From: Streptomyces sp. Ru73
Lineage (GTDB): Bacteria > Actinomycetota > Actinomycetes > Streptomycetales > Streptomycetaceae
NCBI RefSeq assembly: GCF_002920575.1
Contig: NZ_PQSQ01000038.1
Location: 1 to 64,000 of the forward strand
Length of the DNA stretch: 64,000 nt
Direction of reading: 5' to 3'
The notes below the pieces were generated by a model. The model worked only from the letters and a program-made list of their open reading frames with translations. It searched no databases and was not told the origin of the DNA. Of the stretch, positions 8,166 to 16,464 are shown piece by piece (within the stretch, counting starts at the first letter, position 1; every line of letters begins with the position of its first letter). A program made the translations under genes and the position numbers.

Positions 8166-9047
8166 TCAGCTCGGCAGGGCCGCGTGGAGGAACGGCTCGA
8201 GGGAGCGGCGCCACTCGTCGGGGCGCTCCCACGGGAGGAGATGGCCGGCGTCGGCGATCTCGGCGTAGGCGCCGCGTGGCAGGACGCGGACCATCTCCTG
8301 GGCCTCGGCGCGGCCCAGTTCGCCGTCCAGGCCGCGGACGACGAGCGTCGGGCACTGGACGAGCGCCAGCTCCTCCCAGTGCGCGTCGTACACCCAGGCC
8401 TCGCGGACGGCGAGCATCTGGCGGCGGGAGAAGACCGGGCGCCAGCCGTCCGCGCGCTCGGCCATCACCTCGGCGAAGAACTCGCCGCGCACCGGGCGGG
8501 GCCGCTCCAGCGTGGGGTCGTCCTCGCCGAACCACTTGCGGACGTCGGCGAGGGTGGCGAACGGGACCGGCCAGGAGCGGAACCACGCCTCCCACTCGCG
8601 CTGCGAGGCCGCGCCCAGCGCCGAGGCGCGCATGTCGCAGATGACCAGGGCGCTGACCAGGTCGGGCCGCCGGGCGGCGAGCTGCCAGGCGGTGAGCGCT
8701 CCCATGGAGTGACCGATGAGCGCGACCGGGGCGAGCTTGAGCTGTTCGATCGTGGCGATGGCGTCGTCCACGTACGTACCGCGGTCGAACGGCCCGTCGG
8801 TGGGCTTCTCGCTGCGGCCGTGGCCGCGCTGGTCGAGACCCACGGGGCGGTAGCGCGCGCCGAGCCAGCGGGCGGTCTCCGCCCAGTGCGCCGCCCGTCC
8901 CATGAGGCCGTGCAGGAGCAGTACGCCGTGGCCGCGTCCGTTGTACTGCCGCTCCGCTCCCTCGCCGTCGGCCTTGGGAGGGTCGGTGAACTCCCAGGCC
9001 GCGAGCCGTACACCCCCGCTACCTGTCACGTCGATGCGCCGCACCAT
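8166..9047 (-). CDS. Alpha/beta-hydrolase fold protein
   Basis: 293 residues from ATG 9047 (MVRRIDVTGSGG); GGGGGTG lies about 9 nt upstream, and a longer frame to 9086 is possible but poorer. The oxyanion motif HGLMG is at about 46-50, the nucleophile elbow GHSMG at 112-116 (Ser114), a late Asp in VVRGLDGE and the His in DAGHLLPWERP complete the triad. LDQRGHGRS is the classic strand-4 motif. The family covers esterases, haloperoxidase-like enzymes and C-C hydrolases; the substrate is unknown. The gene is monocistronic and faces the ABC unit. Confidence 0.85.
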   Translation of the reverse strand: MVRRIDVTGSGGVRLAAWEFTDPPKADGEGAERQYNGRGHGVLLLHGLMGRAAHWAETARWLGARYRPVGLDQRGHGRSEKPTDGPFDRGTYVDDAIATIEQLKLAPVALIGHSMGALTAWQLAARRPDLVSALVICDMRASALGAASQREWEAWFRSWPVPFATLADVRKWFGEDDPTLERPRPVRGEFFAEVMAERADGWRPVFSRRQMLAVREAWVYDAHWEELALVQCPTLVVRGLDGELGRAEAQEMVRVLPRGAYAEIADAGHLLPWERPDEWRRSLEPFLHAALPS

Positions 9048-9194
9048 TGCTTGGCACCCCCATCCGTCCCTTGAGCAGCCCCACACTATCGAACCCGTAT
9101 TCGAATGTATCGCCGTCGCGCCTCAACACCCCTCGTACGAGTGACCATGCTCAAGGATTGGCCGCCCGCCGCAGGGAAAGAGTGTGAGCGGGAG

Positions 9195-9258
9195 GCGGGC
9201 CCTGACGGGAAGAGGGCCCGCGGGGGAAGACCCTGAGAGCTCGGGGCTCCGGGTCTTC
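9195..9258. other. Two hairpins in the 735-bp spacer 9048-9782
   Basis: No gene is visible in 9048-9782. GCGGGCCCT (9195-9203) pairs with AGGGCCCGC (9213-9221), and GAAGACCC (9226-9233) pairs with GGGTCTTC (9251-9258) with a smaller GAGC/GCTC stem inside. A further inverted repeat CCCCGCGG/CCGCGGGG spans 9613-9647 beside an AT-rich run at 9598-9611. These may be terminators or a structured transcript; nothing decides between them. Confidence 0.45.
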
Positions 9259-9782
9259 GCGGGGGGACATGGGGAGGCAGGGCCCCGGCTGCTCGCAGCG
9301 CCGGGGCCCCTGCTGTCCATGGGCCACCGGCCGGGCGGTTCCGTACGCGGACTCATCCGAGCCCCCTCCCCAAGGGATCGCCGGCGTGCGGCCGGATGCT
9401 CCCCGTGCACCCGCCGCCGCCCGGCCCCCGGTCCTCAACGCCTCATGTCCATGCGCCCGCGCGCATGCGACAGCGCCAGCGTGACACGGAGCCGCGGCCA
9501 CCGCTCGCATTCCGCCAACTCCGTGCCGGGCAGGGCGGAACGGCGCGCCGTGGCGCAGGCCATTGCTCCAGGTCAGGGCCGCAATGACAGGCGGCGAAAA
9601 GGTGAAAAATTCCCCCGCGGGACGGCGAAGCGGAATGTGCCGCGGGGAGCGTCAGGGAGAGCGTCGTACCGGGTGGGCGCCTGCGCAGCGAGTACGGAGG
9701 CGGCACCACACCGGCGAAGCGGAGCGCCCGTGCCGGGACGCGGCGGCCGGCGGGACGGCGCCGGCGGGTGGGGCGTGCGGGG

Positions 9783-10475
9783 TCAGCGCTTGGCGACGAA
9801 GACGTGCTGGGCGATGTCGGTGGCCAGCTCGGCGGCCTCGCCGCTGCTGCCCACCAGCACACCGGCCGGCGACTCCGTCACGCTCACCACGGCACCCGGC
9901 TGCACCCCGGCGCGCCGGAGTGTGTACATCAGCTGGGCGTCTGTCTGGATGGGCTCGCCGATCCGCCGCACGACGACGGTCTTGCCCTCGGCACCCGGGT
10001 CGAGGTCCAGCAGGCTCAGCAGGCCGTCGTCCAGGAACGCATCGGCCTCGGCCTTCTCGCCCAGCTCGTCCAGGCCGGGGATGGGATTGCCGTACGGCGA
10101 CTCGGTCGGGTGCCGCAGCAGCTCCAGGACGCGGCGCTCCACCGCCTCGCTCATCACGTGCTCCCAGCGGCAGGCCTCGGCGTGCACCTGCTCCCACTCC
10201 AGGCCGATCACGTCGACGAGCAGGCACTCGGCGAGCCGGTGCTTGCGCATCACGCGGGTCGCCAGGCGGCGGCCCTCCTCGGTCAGCTCCAGGTGGCGGT
10301 CGCCCGCGACCTGGACCAGGCCGTCCCGCTCCATCCGCGCCACGGTCTGGCTGACCGTCGGACCGCTCTGGTCGAGCCGCTCGGCAATGCGAGCGCGCAT
10401 CGGGACCACACCTTCCTCTTCCAGTTCGAGGATGGTGCGGAGATACATCTCCGTGGTGTCGATCAGTCCGGACAT
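9783..10475 (-). CDS. dmdR1: DtxR/IdeR-family iron-dependent repressor DmdR1
   Basis: 230 residues from ATG 10475 with GAGGGG upstream. The N-terminal winged helix (PMRARIAERLDQSGPTVSQT, residues 25-44) binds DNA. Metal ligands fall exactly at DtxR numbering: Met10, Cys102, Glu105 and His106 (ACRWEHVMS) for the primary site, and His79, Glu83 and His98 for the ancillary site. The C-terminal SH3-like domain covers about 150-225. In Streptomyces this Fe(II)-activated repressor controls siderophore synthesis and uptake genes by binding iron boxes; a candidate box occurs at 56087 before a siderophore importer. It is divergent from the NagS-like gene with a DasR-type operator between them. Confidence 0.92.
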   Translation of the reverse strand: MSGLIDTTEMYLRTILELEEEGVVPMRARIAERLDQSGPTVSQTVARMERDGLVQVAGDRHLELTEEGRRLATRVMRKHRLAECLLVDVIGLEWEQVHAEACRWEHVMSEAVERRVLELLRHPTESPYGNPIPGLDELGEKAEADAFLDDGLLSLLDLDPGAEGKTVVVRRIGEPIQTDAQLMYTLRRAGVQPGAVVSVTESPAGVLVGSSGEAAELATDIAQHVFVAKR

Positions 10476-10681
10476 GCGTGCCCCTCGGCTGTGTCGTGCG
10501 GTGGCCCTGGATTCAATTCTGACGCATCCCACCGACAACGGTGCCGCCCGCGGGCCGGAGGGCGGCTCCGGCGGCGGGCCGGAGCCGGGCACGGGGCCGG
10601 TGTACCGCCCGTGACCAGGGACGCACGGTGCCACATGTGCCGCCGGCCGGCACCTTTCGGCCGTACGGCACGGGCGCCGTA

Positions 10682-10707
10682 TTGACAGGGCACTGGTCCA
10701 GACCGCA
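10682..10707 (+). promoter_or_regulatory. -35 element overlapped by a DasR-type (dre) operator
   Basis: The divergent spacer 10476-10841 holds TTGACA at 10682-10687 and, 4 nt later, ACTGGTCCAGACCGCA (10692-10707). The latter matches the DasR consensus ACTGGTCTAGACCACT at 13 of 16 positions, with the conserved core TGGTC-n-AGACC intact. The site lies where the spacer and -10 of a promoter for the NagS-like gene would be, as expected for repression, and it is 217 nt upstream of dmdR1 on the other side. Confidence 0.65.
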
Positions 10708-10841
10708 ACGTGAGCCGCGCCACGACCGCGGGACCGGTACGACCGGGTACCGCCGCGGCGGCCGTGCACCACTGCGGCGGGAGGCGACCGCCCGGTTCCG
10801 ACCGGCCGGGCGGGACCGTACGAGGAGAGGGGCGCTCCGCG

Positions 10842-11600
10842 ATGGGCGAGAGCAAGGGCCTGGCCGGGCAGTACTTCGACGCCGCGATCGAGCTGCTGCG
10901 GACGGTGCGCGACACCCAGGGGGAACGGATCGCCGAGGCCGGGACGCTGATCGCCGACACCGTGGCGGCCGGCGGCCGGATCTTCGCCTTCGGCGCCGGG
11001 CACTCCTCGCTGCCCGCCCAGGACACCGTCTACCGCGCGGGCGGGCTGGCGGTGATGAACCTGCTGGCCGTGCCGGGCGTGGTGGGCGTCGACGTGATGC
11101 CGGCGACGCTGGGCAGCGCGCTGGAGCGGGTGGACGGGCTGGCCGCCGCCGTCCTGGACACCAGCCCGGCGCGGGCCGGTGACGTCCTGGTGATCATCTC
11201 GCTGTCGGGGCGGAACGCGCTGCCCGTGGAGATGGCGATGAACGCCCGTGCGCTCGGCCTGAAGGTGATCGGGCTGACCTCGGTCGCGTACGCGGACGGC
11301 ACCAAGTCGCGGCACGTCTCGGGCACGTACCTCAAGGACCACTGCGACATCGTGCTGGACAGCCGCATCCCGGTCGGGGACGCGGAGCTGACGGCGCCGG
11401 GCATCGAGGCGCCGTTCGCGCCCGCCTCCACGGTCGTCACCAGCGCGGTCATGCAGGCGGTCGTGGCGACCGCGGCCGGTGCGCTCGCCGAGCGCGGCAT
11501 CGACCCGCCGCTGCTGCGCTCCGGCAACGTCGACGGCGGCCACGACTGGAACGGCCGGGTCATGCGGGAGTACGCGGACCGGATCTTCTACCGGCACTGA
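10842..11600 (+). CDS. SIS-domain aminosugar-phosphate protein, NagS-like
   Basis: 252 residues from ATG 10842 with GAGGAGAGGGG upstream. The SIS (sugar isomerase) fold is shown by FAFGAGHSS (48-56), VLVIISLSGRNALPVEMA (about 113-130) and a C-terminal GNVDGG/DWNGR segment. SIS proteins bind phosphorylated aminosugars. The S. coelicolor protein I recall at this locus, next to dmdR1, is NagS, implicated in N-acetylglucosamine-6-phosphate metabolism and toxicity; that assignment is from memory of the locus, not provable here. The overlapping dre-like site supports aminosugar regulation. Two 36-bp repeats follow the gene. Confidence 0.75.
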   Translation: MGESKGLAGQYFDAAIELLRTVRDTQGERIAEAGTLIADTVAAGGRIFAFGAGHSSLPAQDTVYRAGGLAVMNLLAVPGVVGVDVMPATLGSALERVDGLAAAVLDTSPARAGDVLVIISLSGRNALPVEMAMNARALGLKVIGLTSVAYADGTKSRHVSGTYLKDHCDIVLDSRIPVGDAELTAPGIEAPFAPASTVVTSAVMQAVVATAAGALAERGIDPPLLRSGNVDGGHDWNGRVMREYADRIFYRH

Positions 11601-11631
11601 GGCCGCTGCCGGCGCCGAGAGCACGCGGGCC

Positions 11632-11703
11632 CGGAGCCGGGCGCCCCGTCGGCCCAAAGCGCGGGCGCGGAGCCCGGCGCCCCGTCGGCCGGAAGCGCGG
11701 GCG
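11632..11703. repeat. Two 36-bp tandem repeats after the SIS gene
   Basis: 11632-11667 and 11668-11703 are near-identical 36-bp units (start CGGAGCC, end GCGCGGGCG), differing at three positions. A short GCGCCCC/GGGGCGC hairpin follows at 11701-11716 and may act as terminator for the convergent genes. Confidence 0.7.
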
Positions 11704-11743
11704 CCCCGTGGGGCGCGCTCCCGGCCTCCGCGCCCCGGCCGCC

Positions 11744-13240
11744 TCATCTCTTCCCCAGGACGTCCGCCAGGTCCAGGGAGGCGGCGATGCGGGATGCGAC
11801 GTCCTCGGCGTACGTGGCGTCCGCGCGGTCGAACGGGCGGCGGGAGGCGCCGCGCAGGAACGTGGCCACGCCCACCGTCCGGCCCCGGCTGCGCAGCACC
11901 ACGCACAGGCCGTGCACCGTGCCCTCGGGCCACTTGCGTGCCGCCGCCCAGCCCTCCGGCGAGGCCGCGAGGCCCGCGCTGGCCCGGACCGAGCCCCGGC
12001 GCCGGTACGCCTGGACGGCCGGGTGGCCCGGTACGTACGCCAGCGGAATGCCGGTGACCGCGACCGGCTGCGAGGGGCCGGGCGCGCCCGTGGGCGAGGC
12101 GAGGGCCCGGACCAGCCGCGGGACGGGGTCGGCCGCGTCGTCGGACGGCTCGGGGTCCGCGTCCTCGATGGGCGTGGCGGTGTCCATGCCGGCGGGCGGC
12201 CGGCCGGCGGGCGCGGGCGGCCCCGCCAGGTCGACCAGGCCGTGGTCGGCGAAGCCGGCCAGCGCGAAGTCCAGCTGGACGGCGGCCGCCTCCATCGGGT
12301 CCTCGCACTCGGCGGCGGCACGGCCCGCGCGGTGCAGCTGGTGGGCGCGGAACCGCTGGAGCGAGCTGTCCTGTTCGCCGCGCTTGATGTCGGTGATGTC
12401 CTGGAAGAGCCAGCCGACGCCGAGCGGTACGGGCTCCTCGGCGAGCGGGGACGCCAGCCGCAGGAAGCCGCTGCGCCAGCACCGGCGCGGCTCCTCCGCC
12501 TCCTCCGAGCGCAGCGTCACCCACAGCTCGGTGGCGGCCGGGGGCGCGCCCTCGGCGAGGACGTGCTGGAGGGCGGCCTCCAGCTCCTCGACGCCCTGCG
12601 CGAGCAGGTCACCCAGCGGGCGCCCGAGGACGTGGGTGCGCCCCAGGCCCAGGGCGCGCGCCGCGTGGGTGTTGACGACGGCGGGGCGGAGGTCGGCGTC
12701 GACGAGGACCACGCCCCAGGAGGCGTCGTCGAAGAGCGCCTCGCTGAGCGCGATGGAGCGCTCCAGGTCGATCTGGGTGTGCACCTCGCTGAAGGCGCAG
12801 TACACCCCGGCGGGCGCGCCGTCGGGGCCGGTGACGGCGGAGGACTGGGTGCGCACGAGGACGCGGCCGCCCTCCTTGGTGAGCAGCGCGAACTCGTGCA
12901 CCTGGCGGCCCGGTGAGGTCATGGCGGCCATCAGGGCCGTGTGCACCTCGTCGGCGTCCTCGGCGCGCACGGCCCAGCCGGCCAGCCCCGCGCGGCCGAC
13001 CGCCTCGGCGGCGGTCCAGCCGAGGATGCGTTCGGCCTCACGGTTCCAGTGCGTGACGGTGCCGTCGGCGTCGAAGGCGCACAGGGCGGCGTCCATGCCG
13101 TCCAGGAGTGCCGCGAGCAGCCCGGAGTCCTCGCTGTCGGGCGGGCTCATGCCCTGGTCCGCCTCCTGGCCGTGGCTCTGGTCCGGGCGGCCCGGTTCTC
13201 CGGGCAGCGCGGCGTTGAAGTGGCGGGACGAAGCAGTCAC
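11744..13240 (-). CDS. PAS-PAS-GAF-like sensory protein
   Basis: 498 residues from GTG 13240 (VTASSRHFNAAL) with GGGGG about 7 nt upstream; a longer frame to 13312 exists. A first PAS domain (LDGMDAALCAFDADGTVTHWNREAERILGWT, about 45-160) and a second (LFDDASWGVVLVDADLRPAVVNTHAARALGLG, about 165-290, ending WLFQDITDIKRGEQ) are clear. A GAF-like C-terminal half contains GIPLAYVPGHPAVQAYRRRGSVRA and GLCVVLRSRGRTVGVATFLRG, as in RsbU-type regulators, but the PP2C phosphatase domain those proteins carry is absent. It may sense a small ligand and act through protein contact. No kinase or output domain is visible. Confidence 0.75.
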   Translation of the reverse strand: MTASSRHFNAALPGEPGRPDQSHGQEADQGMSPPDSEDSGLLAALLDGMDAALCAFDADGTVTHWNREAERILGWTAAEAVGRAGLAGWAVRAEDADEVHTALMAAMTSPGRQVHEFALLTKEGGRVLVRTQSSAVTGPDGAPAGVYCAFSEVHTQIDLERSIALSEALFDDASWGVVLVDADLRPAVVNTHAARALGLGRTHVLGRPLGDLLAQGVEELEAALQHVLAEGAPPAATELWVTLRSEEAEEPRRCWRSGFLRLASPLAEEPVPLGVGWLFQDITDIKRGEQDSSLQRFRAHQLHRAGRAAAECEDPMEAAAVQLDFALAGFADHGLVDLAGPPAPAGRPPAGMDTATPIEDADPEPSDDAADPVPRLVRALASPTGAPGPSQPVAVTGIPLAYVPGHPAVQAYRRRGSVRASAGLAASPEGWAAARKWPEGTVHGLCVVLRSRGRTVGVATFLRGASRRPFDRADATYAEDVASRIAASLDLADVLGKR

Positions 13241-13350
13241 TGGCACCCCCTGCTGGACGCGGCTGCACGTGCTGCACGTCGGATCATTCAACTGGAACGT
13301 GACACAGCCCACACCCCATTCCGGGAAATCCGTGCCCGCCGGAAATTCGG

Positions 13351-13379
13351 TTGTGGCGGGCCGGGCGGGTTCCTAGTGT
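13351..13379 (+). promoter_or_regulatory. Promoter of a short + strand transcript
   Basis: TTGTGG (13351-13356) and TAGTGT (13374-13379) are 17 nt apart, a good housekeeping-type spacing. The predicted start lies near 13386, just before a strong ribosome site and a 12-codon frame. Confidence 0.5.
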
Positions 13380-13412
13380 GTGGAGCACACGAGAAGGGAG
13401 GTGGTTCGGCAG

Positions 13413-13451
13413 ATGTATGCACACCGGACGCGTGAGGTGGCTGCGGGCTAG
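13413..13451 (+). CDS. 12-residue peptide with strong ribosome-binding site
   Basis: ATG 13413 opens a frame MYAHRTREVAAG ending at TAG 13451. The upstream AAGGGAGGTGG (13394-13404) is among the best Shine-Dalgarno sequences in the window, at 8 nt spacing, and a 17-nt-spaced promoter precedes it. No gene follows in the same direction: pdxH runs convergently from 14305 to 13622. The rest of the 384-bp spacer 13241-13624 shows nothing else. The peptide could be a leader peptide, a small regulator or a decayed gene start; homologs would decide. Confidence 0.35.
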   Translation: MYAHRTREVAAG

Positions 13452-13621
13452 CGGCCCGTCGCTTCACTCAGTGCAGCGCCGGACCAGCGCACGAGAGCTG
13501 TGCGCAGCCGGCCAATCCCAAGCAGTCACCCGACCCGCGGGCCGCCGGTTCGTCCGACCGGCCCCCGGCGCTCCCGGCGCCGGGGAAATGGCCCGCGGGT
13601 CGTCTGCGTGTACGGCCCTCC

Positions 13622-14305
13622 TCAGGGAGCCAGGCGCTCCACGGTCCAGCCGCCGCCCGGCGTGCGGACGTACCGCAGGCGGTCGTGCAGGCGGTTCTCG
13701 CGCCCCTGCCAGAACTCCACGCTCTCGGCGGCGACCCGGTAGCCGCCCCAGTGCGGCGGCGCCGGCACCTGCTCGCCCTCGGGGTAGCGGGCCGCGAGCT
13801 CGGCATGTGCCCGCTCCAGCTCCTCCCGCGAGCCGACCACCGAGGACTGCTCGCTGGCCCAGGCGCCCAGCTGCGAGCCGTGCGGGCGGGTGCGGAAGTA
13901 CGCGGCGGTCTCGTCGCGGCCGATGCGCTCCGCCATGCCCCCGACGATGACCTGGCGGGCGAGCGGGTGCCAGGGGAAGAGCAGCGAGACGGCCGGATTC
14001 CGCCCCAGTTCACGGCCCTTGCGGCTGGCGTAGTTGGTGAAGAAGACGAAGCCGCGGTCGTCGAACGCCTTCAGCAGGACGGTGCGGGAGCTGGGCCGCC
14101 CGTCCTCGCCGACGGTGGAGACGACCATGGCGTTGGGTTCGTGTATGCCGCTCGCGGCCGCTTCCTTGAACCAGCGCGCGAACTGTTCGTACGGAGTGCC
14201 CGCCAGATCTTCCTCTGCGAGGCCGTGCGCGCGGTACTGGGCACGCATCGAGGCGGGGTCGGGGTGGGCTGCGTCGGCAGGGTGCACGGGCATATCTTGC
14301 AGCAT
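13622..14305 (-). CDS. pdxH: Pyridoxamine/pyridoxine 5'-phosphate oxidase
   Basis: 227 residues. The FMN-dependent oxidase makes pyridoxal 5'-phosphate in the cytoplasm. Family motifs are AMVVSTVGEDGRPSSRTVLLKAFDDRGFVFFTNYASRKGREL split across residues 58-100, then LFPWHPLARQV, a conserved ASEQSSV segment and the C-terminal FWQGRENRLHDRL(R) signature. Start ATG 14305 is used here; ATG 14293 (MPVHP) is also possible, and neither has a clear Shine-Dalgarno. It is divergent from the citrate synthase gene. Confidence 0.92.
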   Translation of the reverse strand: MLQDMPVHPADAAHPDPASMRAQYRAHGLAEEDLAGTPYEQFARWFKEAAASGIHEPNAMVVSTVGEDGRPSSRTVLLKAFDDRGFVFFTNYASRKGRELGRNPAVSLLFPWHPLARQVIVGGMAERIGRDETAAYFRTRPHGSQLGAWASEQSSVVGSREELERAHAELAARYPEGEQVPAPPHWGGYRVAAESVEFWQGRENRLHDRLRYVRTPGGGWTVERLAP

Positions 14306-14478
14306 CCGGCGGGCCGCGGGGGCGGTCGGCGGAGTGCTCGTGCGCCACTCGTGGCCGGGCAGTCTGCCCGTCTTCAGCGGCGCGTAACCCTCGCGTCAGC
14401 AAATCGCACAGTGTGCCGGATGTCACGCTTCCCCGCACGTGCGGAACCCACCAAAATCATCTGCTGGGACGCTGTGGG

Positions 14479-14545
14479 CTCCGGACATCCGGAGATATGG
14501 TGTCCGCCCCGAAGTGCCGGAACGAACGGGTGACGCATCGTCACC
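14479..14545 (+). promoter_or_regulatory. Promoter region of the citrate synthase gene with two palindromes
   Basis: In the 392-bp spacer 14306-14697 the palindrome CTCCGG-ACAT-CCGGAG (14479-14494) directly precedes a TATGGT -10-like hexamer (14496-14501). A second palindrome GGTGACG-CAT-CGTCACC (14529-14545) follows about 30 nt downstream. Their positions flank the likely transcription start, as operators do. The regulator is unknown; the 5' UTR would be about 190 nt. Confidence 0.5.
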
Positions 14546-14697
14546 GCCCGCGGTCCGACCGGAATGCGGGGACCGCCGGGCGAGCGCGAGCAGTCCAGGC
14601 AAGGAGTACCGAGACCGCATCACACGTGACCGCACGGCCCCGACCGCACGGCAGCGTGGCCACGAGCCGCCTCGCCGTCCTTAGCTTGAGGAGCAGC

Positions 14698-15801
14698 ATG
14701 TCCGACTTCGTACCCGGGCTCGAAGGAGTCGTCGCGTTCGAGACGGAGATCGCCGAACCGGACAAGGAAGGCGGCTCGCTGCGGTACCGCGGCGTCGACA
14801 TCGAAGACCTGGTCGGCCACGTGTCGTTCGGGAACGTATGGGGCCTGCTGGTCGACGGTGCCTTCAACCCCGGCCTGCCGCCCGCCGAGCCGTTCCCCAT
14901 CCCGGTGCACTCCGGCGACATCCGCGTGGACGTGCAGTCCGCGCTCGCCATGCTCGCCCCGGTGTGGGGCCTGAAACCGCTGCTGGACATCGACGAGGCC
15001 GAGGCGCGCGACAACCTGGCGCGCGCCGCCGTCATGGCGCTGTCCTACGTCGCCCAGTCGGCGCGCGGCCAGGGCCTGCCGATGGTGCCGCAGAAGGAGA
15101 TCGACAAGGCGGACACCATCGTCGAGCGCTTCATGAAGCGCTGGCGGGGCGAGCCCGACCCCAAGCACGTGAAGGCCGTCGACGCGTACTGGACGTCGGC
15201 CGCCGAGCACGGCATGAACGCCTCGACCTTCACCGCCCGCGTCATCGCCTCCACGGGTGCCGACGTGGCCGCCGCGCTCTCGGGTGCGGTGGGCGCGATG
15301 TCGGGTCCGCTGCACGGCGGCGCGCCGTCCCGCGTGCTGGGCATGATCGAGGAGATCGAGCGCACCGGTGACGCGACCGCGTACGTGAAGAAGGCGCTGG
15401 ACCGCGGCGAGCGGCTGATGGGCTTCGGGCACCGCGTGTACCGCGCGGAGGACCCGCGCGCCCGCGTGCTGCGGCGGACGGCCAAGGAGCTGGGCGCGCC
15501 CCGCTACGAGGTCGCCGAGGCGCTGGAGAAGGCGGCGCTGGAGGAGCTGCACAACCGCCGTCCGGACCGGGTGCTGGCCACCAACGTGGAGTTCTGGGCG
15601 GCGATCACGCTGGACTTCGCCGAGGTCCCGGCGCACATGTTCACCTCGATGTTCACCTGCGCCCGCACCGCCGGGTGGAGCGCGCACATCCTGGAGCAGA
15701 AGCGCACGGGCCGGCTGGTGCGGCCGTCCGCGCGGTACGTGGGCCCGGGCGCCCGCAGCCCGCGCGACATCTCGGGCTACGAGGACATCGCGGCCCGCTG
15801 A
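14698..15801 (+). CDS. Citrate synthase family protein (second, short type)
   Basis: 367 residues from ATG 14698, preceded by TTGAGGAGCAGC. The enzyme condenses acyl-CoA (acetyl- or propionyl-CoA) with oxaloacetate. Substrate-binding and catalytic His residues are visible: HGMNAS (His171), GPLHGGAPS (His206) and MGFGHRVYR (His245), with the catalytic Asp expected in ITLDFAEVP at about 310. The length fits the citrate synthase 2/methylcitrate synthase group rather than the main long enzyme. No methylcitrate pathway genes accompany it. A 12-bp terminator hairpin separates it from the convergent TetR gene. Confidence 0.88.
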   Translation: MSDFVPGLEGVVAFETEIAEPDKEGGSLRYRGVDIEDLVGHVSFGNVWGLLVDGAFNPGLPPAEPFPIPVHSGDIRVDVQSALAMLAPVWGLKPLLDIDEAEARDNLARAAVMALSYVAQSARGQGLPMVPQKEIDKADTIVERFMKRWRGEPDPKHVKAVDAYWTSAAEHGMNASTFTARVIASTGADVAAALSGAVGAMSGPLHGGAPSRVLGMIEEIERTGDATAYVKKALDRGERLMGFGHRVYRAEDPRARVLRRTAKELGAPRYEVAEALEKAALEELHNRRPDRVLATNVEFWAAITLDFAEVPAHMFTSMFTCARTAGWSAHILEQKRTGRLVRPSARYVGPGARSPRDISGYEDIAAR

Positions 15802-15829
15802 CGGGCGCGCGGCACAGCGCACGGTTCAG

Positions 15830-15858
15830 GGACGGGCGCCCCGGCAGGGCGCCCGTCC
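15830..15858. terminator. Perfect 12-bp hairpin between convergent genes
   Basis: GGACGGGCGCCC (15830-15841) pairs with GGGCGCCCGTCC (15847-15858) around a CGGCA loop. It ends directly at the stop codon of the TetR gene and serves both the citrate synthase gene and the catabolic operon. Confidence 0.8.
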
Positions 15859-16464
15859 TCATGCGTCCAGCGCCTCGTCCAGCAGCCGCGCCCACTGCGC
15901 GACGACCCGCTCGCGGCGGGCCGTGTCGTCGCTGAGCAGGGTGGCGAGGCCGAGCCCCCGTGCCATGTCCAGCAGGCCCTGTACGGTCTCGCGGACGCCG
16001 GGAACGCTCTCGTCGGCGCCGAGCAGTTCCACGGCGATGCGGTGCGACTCGCGGCCGACCCTGGCCTCCAGCTCGGTGACCCGGCCGTGCAGCTGCTCCT
16101 CGTTGGCCGCGGCGACCCACAGGTGCAGCGCCGCGCGGAAGAGCGGGCCGGTGTAGAGGTCGACGACGGCCGTGACCACCGCCCGGCGGTCGGCGGGCGC
16201 CGAGGCGGGAAAGAGGGCGCGCAGCGCCTGCGAGCGCTCCTCCGCCACGTACTCGACGGCCGCGGTGAACAGGTCCTCGCGGGTGGGGAAGTGGTGCTGT
16301 GCCGCGCCTCGCGAGACGCCGGCGCGCTCGGCGACGACGGAGACCGTGGAGCCCGCCCAGCCCAGCTCGGCGAGGCAGGAGACGGCCGCTTCGAGGAGCC
16401 GGCGGCGGGTGGCGCGGCTGCGGTCCTGCTGGGGCTCCTTGGGCGCGCGGGTCACCGTGCCCAT
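15859..16464 (-). CDS. TetR-family regulator, last gene of the catabolic operon
   Basis: 201 residues from ATG 16464, overlapping the hydratase stop by 13 nt. The N-terminal helix-turn-helix is STVSVVAERAGVSRGAAQHHF (about 39-59), followed by the TREDLF segment usual in TetR proteins; the C-terminal half is a helical ligand-binding domain. Its place at the end of an acyl-CoA degradation operon suggests that it represses the operon and is relieved by a pathway acyl-CoA, as AtuR/LiuR-type regulators do. The likely operator is the palindrome at 26230-26251 at the operon promoter. This is inference from context. Confidence 0.85.
   Translation of the reverse strand: MGTVTRAPKEPQQDRSRATRRRLLEAAVSCLAELGWAGSTVSVVAERAGVSRGAAQHHFPTREDLFTAAVEYVAEERSQALRALFPASAPADRRAVVTAVVDLYTGPLFRAALHLWVAAANEEQLHGRVTELEARVGRESHRIAVELLGADESVPGVRETVQGLLDMARGLGLATLLSDDTARRERVVAQWARLLDEALDA

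Noticed and set aside
9080..9130. tRNA-like GGTTCGA element upstream of the hydrolase
   Set aside because: No acceptor, D or anticodon arm can be folded around it.
9184..10614. A second plus-strand frame across dmdR1 and its downstream gap
   Set aside because: No start signals or domain; retained only as the adm-type question in the findings.
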